Below the pieces are notes generated by a model. It was not told where the DNA came from, searched no databases, and saw only the letters and a list, made by a program, of their open reading frames with translations. Positions 6,957-13,787 of a DNA stretch of 19,733 nt are shown one piece after another. The DNA comes from an uncultured Dialister sp. (GTDB taxonomy: Bacteria; Bacillota; Negativicutes; Veillonellales; Dialisteraceae). The stretch covers positions 1 to 19,733 of the forward strand of contig UQRR01000035.1 in NCBI GenBank assembly GCA_900543455.1, given 5' to 3'. Position 1 is the first letter of the stretch, and each line of letters opens with the position of its first letter. Made by a program: the position numbers and the translations under genes.

Positions 6957-8066
6957 ATGGTTATTAACTACGAACTGGTCGCCGAAGACAAGAAGACCGG
7001 TGCGCGGGCAGGACTCCTGCACACGCCTCATGGCACATTCAAGACGCCGATGTTTATGCCGGTCGGCACGCAGGCGACAGTCAAGACTGTCACGCCCGAA
7101 GAACTTGAAGACATGGGCGCGCAGATCATCCTCTCGAATACCTACCACCTCTTCCTGCGACCCGGCACGGAGCTGATCAAAGAGGCGGGCGAGCTGCATC
7201 GTTTCATGAACTGGCCCAAGGGCATACTGACAGACAGCGGCGGCTTTCAGGTCTTCTCTCTGGGAGCTATGCGCAAGATCACGGAGGAGGGCGTGCACTT
7301 CCGTTCCTTCCTCGATGGATCGAAGCAGTTTCTCTCTCCGGAGGTTTCCATTCACGCGCAGGAGGATCTGGGGAGTGATATCGCGATGGCTTTCGATGAA
7401 TGTATCCCCTATCCGGCAGACTATGAGTACGCCGACCATTCCACGGCGCGCACGACGCGCTGGGCAGAGCGCTGCATCAAGGCGCATACCCGCACGGATC
7501 GCGGCATGTTCGGCATCGTGCAGGGCGGGATGTACAAGGATCTTCGGAAGAGGAGCGCACTCGAGATTTCCTCTATGCCCTTTGTCGGCATGGCGATCGG
7601 CGGGCTCTCAGTCGGTGAGCCGCATGACCTCATGTATGACATTCTGGAGTACACCACCCAGTTCCTGCCTGTGAATAAAGCCAGATACCTCATGGGTGTC
7701 GGCACACCGGACTGCCTCGTCGAAGGCGTGGCTCGCGGCATCGATATGTTCGACTGCGTATTCCCGACGCGTGTTGCCAGAAATGGCATGGCCATGGTGC
7801 ATTCCGGCCGCATGAATATGAAGAACAAGAAGTATGAGAAGGACTGGGCACCACTCGAGGAGGGCTGCGGGTGTTACACCTGTCAGCACTACAGCCGTGC
7901 ATACATCCGTCATCTCTACAAGTCGGAAGAGCTTCTTGCCTTCCGCCTCGTGACGATACACAATCTTTTCTTCCTGCTCCAGTTTATGCGTGATATGCGA
8001 CAGGCGATCATAGATGGGAACTTCACGGAGTTCAGAGAGAACTTCATGGCGGGCTATCATCGGTGA
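6957..8066 (+). CDS. tgt: Tgt, tRNA-guanine transglycosylase
   Basis: Tgt exchanges guanine 34 of tRNAs for Asp, Asn, His and Tyr with preQ1, ahead of QueA. The 369-aa protein is the bacterial length. It has the general acid/base Asp93 in LTDSGGFQ, the nucleophile Asp266 in DMFDCVFPTR, the substrate-pocket segment GIVQGGMYKDLR (186-197) and GLSVGEP, and a complete zinc site C304-x-C306-x2-C309-x25-H335. AAGGAT (6942-6947) precedes ATG 6957. It sits 53 bp after queA and upstream of yajC, the arrangement known from many bacteria (queA-tgt-yajC-secDF). No terminator follows, so some read-through into yajC is likely, although yajC also has its own promoter. Confidence 0.97.
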   Translation: MVINYELVAEDKKTGARAGLLHTPHGTFKTPMFMPVGTQATVKTVTPEELEDMGAQIILSNTYHLFLRPGTELIKEAGELHRFMNWPKGILTDSGGFQVFSLGAMRKITEEGVHFRSFLDGSKQFLSPEVSIHAQEDLGSDIAMAFDECIPYPADYEYADHSTARTTRWAERCIKAHTRTDRGMFGIVQGGMYKDLRKRSALEISSMPFVGMAIGGLSVGEPHDLMYDILEYTTQFLPVNKARYLMGVGTPDCLVEGVARGIDMFDCVFPTRVARNGMAMVHSGRMNMKNKKYEKDWAPLEEGCGCYTCQHYSRAYIRHLYKSEELLAFRLVTIHNLFFLLQFMRDMRQAIIDGNFTEFRENFMAGYHR

Positions 8067-8113
8067 TCTCGGCTCTCTTTACAACATTTTGACACATAAT
8101 TAGAAAATAACTA

Positions 8114-8153
8114 CAGACAACGATCATCAAAGTATGGTAAAATAAATACCATA
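8114..8153 (+). promoter_or_regulatory. yajC operon promoter with overlapping inverted-repeat operator candidate
   Basis: An extended -10 (TGGTAAAAT, 8135-8143) with a fair -35 CAGACA at 8114-8119 (18-bp spacer) precedes yajC. Exactly over the -10 lies a perfect 7-bp inverted repeat, TATGGTA (8133-8139) and TACCATA (8147-8153), separated by 7 nt. This is typical of a dimeric repressor site, although no regulator is identifiable here. A separate TTGACA at 8089-8094 has only the weak -10 TACAGA (8112-8117) at 17 bp. The promoter lies in the 109-bp gap after tgt and would drive yajC, the cyclo-ligase gene, secD and secF. Confidence 0.55.
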
Positions 8154-8175
8154 TGATTTGACGGAGGTGAATCAA

Positions 8176-8673
8176 ATGGAACAGGTAATGAATTTCGTCA
8201 GTCTGGCATGGCCATTTCTGGTGCTGGTCGGTATTATGTATTTCTTTATGTATCGCCCGCAGCAGAAGCTGAAGGTGGAAAGAGGTCGTTTCCTGATGTC
8301 CCTGAGAAAAGGGGATCATGTAGTAACGGCTGGAGGCATTCACGGGACGATCAAAGTACTGCGTGACAAATACGTAGAGCTGGAAATCGCACCGAAGGTC
8401 GTCATCAAAGTAGAAAAGACCGCCATTCAGCACGGTGATGTGAAGCTCATCGACGAAGAGACCGCCAAGAAAGCCGGTGCGGCTGCCCTTGGTGCTGCTT
8501 CGGAAGAACAGGTCATGAATCAGACCAAACACAAAGACGAACCGGAAACCGAAGTGGTGGAAGAGGTCGTCGAAGTGGATGATCCGAAAGATGCCGGCAC
8601 GGAAGTGGTCGAGGAAGTCGTCGAGGTCGAAGATAAAGACGCTTCTAAAGACAAAAAAGAGGAAAAGAAATGA
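8176..8673 (+). CDS. yajC: YajC, preprotein translocase accessory subunit
   Basis: YajC is a small single-span membrane protein that associates with SecD-SecF at the SecYEG translocon. The 165-aa product has one transmembrane segment (about residues 7-26, ending MYFFMYRPQQ) and the conserved cytosolic core with RPQQK and GDHVVTAGGIHGTI. It is longer than most YajC proteins (roughly 85-120 aa) because of an acidic, low-complexity tail. The tail contains EVVEEVVEV twice and ends in a Lys/Glu-rich stretch. The frame is open from TTG 8158, but ATG 8176 is preferred because GGAGGTGA (8163-8170) is correctly placed and the TTG would lie upstream of that site. Its stop overlaps the start of the next gene (ATGA). 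Confidence 0.93.
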   Translation: MEQVMNFVSLAWPFLVLVGIMYFFMYRPQQKLKVERGRFLMSLRKGDHVVTAGGIHGTIKVLRDKYVELEIAPKVVIKVEKTAIQHGDVKLIDEETAKKAGAAALGAASEEQVMNQTKHKDEPETEVVEEVVEVDDPKDAGTEVVEEVVEVEDKDASKDKKEEKK

Positions 8674-9263
8674 TAGAGACGGATACTCCTTCCGTGACAC
8701 GGAAGAAGGAAATCCGCCAGAAGATGCTCGCCTTACGGCGGGCTCTTTCTGCTACTGACATGGAAGCTATGAGCCTTGCTCTGGCGGATCGGATCTGCGG
8801 GTCAGCTGTGTATCAGAAAGCCCATCGCATCATGGCATATCTTTCCATGAAGGGAGAAGCCGATCTCGATCTTTTCATCCGCCGCGCTCTTTCTGATGGG
8901 AAAGAGATCTACATCCCTGTATGTCTGCCGGGAAAGCAGATGGAGGCGGGACGGCTCATGGATATGGAGCATTTCATCCAAGGGCCGTATGGCCTGCGGG
9001 ATCTGCCCAAGGGCTATGAAGCCATAGCGCCGGACATGCTTGATCTAGTCCTGGTACCGGGGACTGCGGGGACAGAGAGCGGCGCGCGCCTGGGGATGGG
9101 AGCCGGATACTATGACAGGTATCTGGCAAAGATCTCCTATGAAAAAAGGATCATGACTCTGTGGGATTTCCAGGTCGTAGATTTCCTCCCTGAAGAGCCC
9201 TTCGACCAGTGCATGGCCGGTATCATTACAGAGAAACGAAGTATCATCACGAAAAGAGGTTGA
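8670..9263 (+). CDS. 5-formyltetrahydrofolate cyclo-ligase
   Basis: The enzyme converts 5-formyl-THF to 5,10-methenyl-THF using ATP, returning a storage or inhibitory folate to one-carbon metabolism. The 197-aa protein has the family's N-terminal basic helix (RKKEIRQKMLALRR), the central AYLSMKGEADL and the signature LGMGAGYYDRYLAK (about residues 141-154). It starts inside the yajC stop (ATGA overlap at 8670-8673), indicating translational coupling. secD begins 5 nt after its stop. A folate enzyme in the middle of a yajC-secDF operon has no obvious functional reason and is probably a lineage-specific insertion into the operon. Confidence 0.93.
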   Translation: MIETDTPSVTRKKEIRQKMLALRRALSATDMEAMSLALADRICGSAVYQKAHRIMAYLSMKGEADLDLFIRRALSDGKEIYIPVCLPGKQMEAGRLMDMEHFIQGPYGLRDLPKGYEAIAPDMLDLVLVPGTAGTESGARLGMGAGYYDRYLAKISYEKRIMTLWDFQVVDFLPEEPFDQCMAGIITEKRSIITKRG

Positions 9264-9267
9264 AGTT

Positions 9268-10515
9268 TTGGAAAAGAAAAGGAACAGCAGCGTCAGAAGC
9301 GGTGCGCTCATCCGATTCTGGGTCGTTATCGCGGCCATTATCGGGATTTTCCTTGCGAGCGTGGGCTGGCTGGCCGGGCATATCCGTCAGGGCCTTGACT
9401 TGCAGGGCGGCACACATATCGTCATGCAGGCTGAGGATACCGAAGAAAATAAGGTCACCAATGAGGCGATCACGCAGGTCATCAATATCATGCAGAAGCG
9501 TGTCAATGAAATGGGTCTGACGGAACCGATCATCCAGCGCGAAGGGGCGAACCGTATTATCATCGAGCTGCCGGGTGAAAAGGATCCGCAGAAGGCCATC
9601 GAAACCATTGGCAAGACCGCAGTCCTCCAGTTCAAGGATGAGGAAGGCAATGTCAAGCTGACGGGGGAAGACCTGAAAAATGCAAAAGAACAGATGGGGC
9701 AGAACAAGCAGCCGCTCGTTGCACTGGAATTTTCCGATGAGGGGGGAAAGAAATTCGGCGCCCTCACTGCGGCGAATATCGGCCGTCATATCGGCATCTA
9801 TCTCGATGGAGAGCTCCTGACGAATCCGGTCGTCAATGAAGCCATCACTGGCGGCTCGGCTGTCATCACGGGGCAGAGAACGCTCGAAGAAGCAAAGGAT
9901 CTGGCGATCCTTCTCCGCAGCGGTGCGCTTCCGGTCAAGGTTTCCGTCATGGAAGTCCGTACTGTCGGGCCGTCTCTTGGTCAGGATTCCAAGGATAAGT
10001 CTGTCGTAGCGTTCACCATCGGGCTCTCTCTGGTCGTCATTTTCATGCTGGCCGTGTACCGCATGGCCGGCTTTGTCGCGGATGTGGCGCTTCTTGTGTA
10101 TGTCCTCATTCTTCTTGGCATCCTGAATATGCTGCATGCGACACTGACACTGCCCAGTGTGGCGGGCGTCATTCTGTCCATCGGTATGGCGGTCGATGCG
10201 AATGTCCTTATCTTTGAACGATTCAAAGAAGAAATCGCATCCGGCAAGCTGCTTAGACTGGCTGTCCAGTCCGGCTTCAAGCGCGCTTTTGTCACCATCT
10301 TTGATGCGAATATGACGGTCATCATCACCTCCTGCATCCTCTTCTTCCTGGGCAGTGCAACGGTGAAGGGTTTCGCCTTCTCGCTCGGTCTTGGTGTCGC
10401 TGTATCCATGTTCACGGCGATCACTGTCAGCCGTACACTGCTCATGTTCCTCATCGATGCGAACTGGATCCATAACCCCTGGTGGTTTGGCGGAAAAAGG
10501 GGGTACGATAGATAA
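9268..10515 (+). CDS. secD: SecD, protein translocase subunit
   Basis: SecD with SecF uses the proton or sodium motive force to pull proteins through the translocon late in export. The 415-aa protein has the first membrane span at about residues 15-36, the conserved GLDLQGGTHIVMQ (42-54), the large external domain (up to about 240) with LQF and TVGPSLGQDS, and five clustered C-terminal spans with SIGMAVDANVLIFERFKEE. It begins with TTG 9268; AAGAGG (9255-9260) is well placed and no better start exists. Its TAA stop shares one base with the secF start (TAATG), so the two are translationally coupled. Confidence 0.96.
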   Translation: MEKKRNSSVRSGALIRFWVVIAAIIGIFLASVGWLAGHIRQGLDLQGGTHIVMQAEDTEENKVTNEAITQVINIMQKRVNEMGLTEPIIQREGANRIIIELPGEKDPQKAIETIGKTAVLQFKDEEGNVKLTGEDLKNAKEQMGQNKQPLVALEFSDEGGKKFGALTAANIGRHIGIYLDGELLTNPVVNEAITGGSAVITGQRTLEEAKDLAILLRSGALPVKVSVMEVRTVGPSLGQDSKDKSVVAFTIGLSLVVIFMLAVYRMAGFVADVALLVYVLILLGILNMLHATLTLPSVAGVILSIGMAVDANVLIFERFKEEIASGKLLRLAVQSGFKRAFVTIFDANMTVIITSCILFFLGSATVKGFAFSLGLGVAVSMFTAITVSRTLLMFLIDANWIHNPWWFGGKRGYDR

Positions 10516-11441
10516 TGTTCAACAGCTTTGATTTTATCGGCAAACGAAAGATCTGGTTCGGTCTTTCCGGACTTCTGGTCATTCTTTCTATTGTGTCCAT
10601 CATCCTCTTCCGTTTCAACTGGGGGATTGATTTTACCGGCGGCACCATTCTGGAGCTGGCATTTCCTAAGAATGTCACAGTAGAAGAGGTGCGTGACGGC
10701 CTTCGCGCGGATGGTCTTGAAACAGCGACCATTCAGCTTTCCGGCAGCAATATGCAGGGAGAGTCCGGCGATGACGTCATCATCCGTACCAGAAACCTCT
10801 CTGCGGAAGAAGCGCAGACTGTCGTTTCTCATGTAAAGGATAAAGTCGGTGAAGCCGAAGTGAAGCGTATCGAGACTGTCGGTGCCGTGATCGGTTCTGA
10901 AGTCACGAAGAATACCCTCCTCAATGTTATCCTGTCTTTCGGCGCGATGATCCTCTACATGTCTATCCGCTTTGAGCACCGTATCGCACTGTCTGCGATC
11001 GTAGCGATCTGCCATGATATTCTGATGGTACTCGGTGTCTTTGCATTCTTCCATCTGGAAGTCGATGCCTCCTTCCTTGCGGCGATCCTGACGGTTCTTG
11101 GTTACTCCATGAATGAATCCGTCGTCATCTTCGACCGCATTCGTGAAGCCATTCATACCCATCGCCGGACAGACAGCTTTGCAAAACTGGCCAATGATTC
11201 CATTCATCAGACCATCCGCCGTTCCATGTATACTCTGACTACGACGCTCTTCTGCGTGGCTTCGCTCTACTTCTTCGGAGGTGATACCACGAGAAACTTC
11301 GCGATGGTCATGCTGATCGGCTTCATCTCCGGTGCCTACTCTTCTGTCTGCGTAGCGACCTCTCTGTGGGTCACATGGCATGAACATACCGCAAGTACCA
11401 GAAATGCGTCTTCTCGCGAAGAGAAGAAGTCGAAAAAATAA
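10515..11441 (+). CDS. secF: SecF, protein translocase subunit
   Basis: SecF is the partner of SecD in the inner membrane. The 308-aa protein has an N-terminal span (about 13-33), the conserved NWGIDFTGGTILEL (35-48), a small external domain and a five-span C-terminal block with GYSMNESVVIFDRIREA, the SecF signature in which Asp and Arg are needed for proton-driven function. The start overlaps the secD stop by one base. A Ser/Lys/Arg-rich tail ends the protein. The next sequence is a strong terminator, so secF ends the operon. Confidence 0.96.
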   Translation: MFNSFDFIGKRKIWFGLSGLLVILSIVSIILFRFNWGIDFTGGTILELAFPKNVTVEEVRDGLRADGLETATIQLSGSNMQGESGDDVIIRTRNLSAEEAQTVVSHVKDKVGEAEVKRIETVGAVIGSEVTKNTLLNVILSFGAMILYMSIRFEHRIALSAIVAICHDILMVLGVFAFFHLEVDASFLAAILTVLGYSMNESVVIFDRIREAIHTHRRTDSFAKLANDSIHQTIRRSMYTLTTTLFCVASLYFFGGDTTRNFAMVMLIGFISGAYSSVCVATSLWVTWHEHTASTRNASSREEKKSKK

Positions 11442-11451
11442 GTAAATCAAC

Positions 11452-11482
11452 AAAAAAGACTGCGAGTGCTCGCAGTCTTTTT
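11452..11482 (+). terminator. Intrinsic terminator of the yajC-secDF operon
   Basis: A perfect 9-bp stem GACTGCGAG (11458-11466)/CTCGCAGTC (11469-11477) is followed by TTTTT (11478-11482) and preceded by six A (11452-11457). It lies 10 bp after the secF stop. Confidence 0.9.
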
Positions 11483-11487
11483 GCGTG

Positions 11488-11760
11488 GGATGAGTAGCTA
11501 GGGATTAGGAGTCTCAAGTGACTAGTGACTGGTGACTTGAATACCGCCTTCGGGCATCGCCACCATCTATACTCCGAGGCGCTTAGATCCTTCGACTCAG
11601 TTCTCATATTTCAGATAATCCATTTTCTAATATACGAGGTTTTTCTCCGCTCAGGATGACGAAATGCGCCGCACCACCCCCTTTGAACCCTCTGAACCTG
11701 CTCCCCCGCTGAACCTTTTTCGCACGTAATCAAAGGGCACCACGCCCCGTAGTCTAACCA
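11488..11760 (-). repeat. Modular heptamer/hairpin intergenic repeat, copy 3 (reversed, with nested insertion)
   Basis: This copy is read on the minus strand, starting just downstream of the symporter gene's terminator. The header runs 11760 to 11724 (GGTTAGAC..CCTTTGATTACGT), followed by GGTTC-containing heptamer remnants. The hairpin arms are GCGGCGC (minus strand of 11666-11672) and GCGCCTC (minus strand of 11576-11582). The usual 13-15-nt loop is replaced by about 83 nt that contain both halves of a TCATCCTGAG-type repeat (11585-11598 and 11648-11660) around a 49-nt AT-rich core. Next come GATGCC, then CAAGTCA, CCAGTCA, CTAGTCA and CTAATCC, CTAGCTA, CTCATCC heptamers to 11488. With the two flanking terminators it fills the 379-bp gap 11442-11820; I see no gene there. 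Confidence 0.8.
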
Positions 11761-11774
11761 TGAAAGAGCGTAAG

Positions 11775-11810
11775 AAAAAACCGCGCTGCCCTTCGGGCAA
11801 CGCGGTTTTT
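11775..11810 (-). terminator. Intrinsic terminator of the AGCS symporter gene
   Basis: A long stem pairs AACCGCG-C-TGCCC with GGGCA-A-CGCGGTT (one C/A mismatch) around a TTC loop. A runs on the left and T runs on the right of the + strand make it usable from both directions. It lies 11 bp beyond the stop of the minus-strand symporter gene. Confidence 0.88.
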
Positions 11811-11820
11811 CAAATGGAGT

Positions 11821-13245
11821 TTATTCTTTATAATTTTTTTCTTCATCCCACCAGTAAACGCCTTTCTGGCTGGGGAGGACATTTCTATGGAAGAACGGGA
11901 CCTTGATGCCTTCTTTCAGCTGACGCTCATAGTCTTTGAGGCACGCATTGGCCTGCGGGAAGAGAAGAAGGATGGCAGTGACGTTTGTCAGTACCATGAA
12001 AGCCATGAAGAGGTCGGCAAGATTCCAGACGAGCGGGAGGTCAGCCAGAGAGCCCCAGAAGATCATGACAGCGATGCAGACGCGGAAAAGATTGAGCGGC
12101 CATTTCTTTTTTGTCAGGTGGCCGATGTTGATTTCCCCATAGTAGTAGTTGCCGATGAGGGAGGTGAAGGCGAAGAGGAAAATCAGGATGGAGACAGCTT
12201 TCGGCGCCATCGGTCCGAAGTACTGTGCAAGATCCCACTGGATAAGTTCGATGCCGGTGAGACCGGTCGAAGCATAGTCTCCTGTCAGGAGGACGATGAA
12301 AGCGGAAGCAGAGCAGATGAAGAGTGTATCGACATAGACGCCGAAGGCCTGAATGAGGCCCTGCACAGCTGGGTGGCTGGCGTCTGCGGTGGCTGCTGCA
12401 TTTGGTACAGAGCCTTCGCCGGCTTCGTTCGAGAAGAGGCCGCGCTTGAAGCCTGTCAGGACGGCAGCGCCCATGCCGCCGCCGAAGACTGCCTGAAAGT
12501 CAAAGGCATCGCGGAAAATGATACCAAAGACGCGGGGCATTTCTGTGATGTTGAAAAGCATGATGCCGAGTGTGATCAGGATGTAAATGCCCGCCATGAT
12601 CGGGACCATCCACTCCGTGACGCGGGCGATACGTCCCATGCCGCCGCAAATGACGGCCATAGCGAGGATGGTGACGACGCCGCCGATGAGCATGCGGTCA
12701 AGTCCCAGAGAGGAGGAAAGTGCGAGCGCGATGGTATTCGACTGGACGGAGTTGTAAATCATGCCATAGGTGACAGAAATCAGGATAGCAAAAATCGCGG
12801 CCCACAGGCTATGCCCGAGTCCATTTTTCAGATAGTAAGCCGGGCCGCCGCGGAATCCGGCACCGTCTTCACGCGGGACTTTATAAATCTGCCCGAGTGT
12901 ACTTTCTACGAAGCCTGTCGCTGATCCAATGATCGCGATGAACCACATCCAGAAAATCGCACCGGGTCCGCCCGCTGTGATAGCGATGGCGATGCCGGCA
13001 ATATTGCCGACGCCGACACGGGATGCTGTGCTGACACAGAAAGCCTGAAATGGGGAGATTTCATTGCCGGCTGTCTTTTTACCGGCACTCTCTGTGATGA
13101 GAGAGAACATTTTCGTAAAATAGCGAACCTGTACGCCGCGGGTGCGGGCGGTAAAGTAGAACCCGGCACCCACCAGAAGAATGATGATCACCGAGGACCA
13201 GAGAAATCCATTGATTTCTGAAACAATAGCGTTGAGCGCTTCCAT
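11821..13245 (-). CDS. AGCS-family sodium:alanine/glycine symporter
   Basis: The 474-aa polytopic inner-membrane protein imports alanine or glycine with Na+. Its sequence fits the AGCS family throughout: STASRVGVGNIAGIAIAITAGGPGAIFWMWF (around residues 70-100, the conserved N-terminal region), GFVESTLGQIYK, FRGGPAYYLKNG, FKRGLFSNEAGEGSVPNAAA in the middle, and LTSLIGNYYYGEINI towards the C-terminus. The frame extends upstream, but the ATG at 13243-13245 is chosen because AGGAGGT lies 5 nt before it and it starts a typical MEALNAIVSEINGFLWS. It is a single-gene unit with its own promoter and terminator, facing the secF operon tail to tail. Confidence 0.94.
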   Translation of the reverse strand: MEALNAIVSEINGFLWSSVIIILLVGAGFYFTARTRGVQVRYFTKMFSLITESAGKKTAGNEISPFQAFCVSTASRVGVGNIAGIAIAITAGGPGAIFWMWFIAIIGSATGFVESTLGQIYKVPREDGAGFRGGPAYYLKNGLGHSLWAAIFAILISVTYGMIYNSVQSNTIALALSSSLGLDRMLIGGVVTILAMAVICGGMGRIARVTEWMVPIMAGIYILITLGIMLFNITEMPRVFGIIFRDAFDFQAVFGGGMGAAVLTGFKRGLFSNEAGEGSVPNAAATADASHPAVQGLIQAFGVYVDTLFICSASAFIVLLTGDYASTGLTGIELIQWDLAQYFGPMAPKAVSILIFLFAFTSLIGNYYYGEINIGHLTKKKWPLNLFRVCIAVMIFWGSLADLPLVWNLADLFMAFMVLTNVTAILLLFPQANACLKDYERQLKEGIKVPFFHRNVLPSQKGVYWWDEEKNYKE

Positions 13246-13290
13246 GATACCTCCTTGGAAACTGAATGCGAAAAATAATGAAACCATCTT

Positions 13291-13319
13291 ATTATATACG
13301 TTTTTGAAAGGAGATACAA
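13291..13319 (-). promoter_or_regulatory. Promoter of the symporter gene
   Basis: On the minus strand, a perfect TATAAT (13291-13296) lies 17 bp from TTGTAT (13314-13319), a -35 matching 3 of 6. The predicted start would give a leader of roughly 40 nt ending in AGGAGGT before the ATG. The -35 sits at the edge of repeat-derived sequence: from about 13330 onward the DNA contains a hairpin-like GCGGC/GCCGC and heptamers CTAGTCA, CCAGTAT. Confidence 0.7.
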
Positions 13320-13354
13320 TTGCGTGGCAAAGGCGGCGCTTCTTTTGCCAGCCG

Positions 13355-13787
13355 CTAGTCACCAGTATTGCGTTTTCTAAATAACTGGCATTTAAGTCAA
13401 CTTCTGAATCAAGTGAGGAGTGAGGAGTTAGGAGTGAGGAGTGAAGGTACGGCGCATAAAATGAGGAAGCGCCGTGGAGGTTTGAAACTAGCGGTTTTCT
13501 CGTATCGCAAACCTAATCCCTAGTCCCTAATCCCTAGTCCCTAATCCCTAGCCACTCATCCCTGCTTTCAAACTTAGGGAAACACTGATTAAATCGTTGT
13601 CAGATTTTGTTCTTGAGTTTTTATGCATAGCGAGGAATAACCTGACGCGAATAGCGAGCTATTTAAGGAAGGTTATGACGAAGCTATGTATAAAAATTCT
13701 TGTAAAATCTGACTCTGCGATTTAATCAGCGTTTCCTTAGCCTATGGGGCGATGCCTGGATGGTTCCCAGTCACCAGTCACTAGTCA
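13355..13787 (+). repeat. Modular heptamer/hairpin intergenic repeat, copy 4 (carries a MITE-like insert)
   Basis: This copy occupies the gap between the symporter and queG genes. Modules: CTAGTCA (13355-13361); TGGCATTTAAG; four KAGGAGT heptamers (13415-13442); hairpin ACGGCGC (13449-13455)/GCGCCGT (13469-13475), where the outer G-C pair of the other copies has become A-T on both sides; GGTTTG..CAAACC hairpin (from about 13479); seven in-register heptamers CTAATCC/CTAGTCC/CTAGCCA/CTCATCC (13513-13561) and CTGCTTT. A palindromic element (13578-13736) interrupts it. The remainder (13741-13787) has GGCGATGCC and heptamers CCAGTCA, CCAGTCA, CTAGTCA. The last heptamer contains the queG stop codon. 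No gene is seen in 13246-13780. Confidence 0.85.
13578..13736. mobile_element. 159-bp palindromic MITE-like element
   Basis: The sequence is a near-perfect inverted repeat over its whole length. The left arm begins GGAAACACTGATTAAATCG and the reversed right arm begins GGAAACGCTGATTAAATCG. Both continue with TCAGATTTT, TTTTTAT.CATAGC and AATAGC towards a centre near 13657. It is flanked by TTAG on both sides (13574-13577 and 13737-13740), a possible 4-bp target duplication. It encodes no protein of note. Non-autonomous elements with YTAR target duplications are known for IS5-family transposases, so an IS5-like parent is possible (inference). A second, cut-off copy begins at 19657. Confidence 0.7.

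Noticed and set aside
9247..11453. Long minus-strand open frames (408 and 490 codons) opposite secD and secF
   Set aside because: Both are shadows of secDF codon bias; composition rich in His, Arg and Asp, no start signals, no recognisable domains.
11887..12924. 345-codon plus-strand open frame opposite the symporter
   Set aside because: Antisense shadow of a transmembrane gene (acidic, Asp/Glu-rich); no ribosome binding site or family match.
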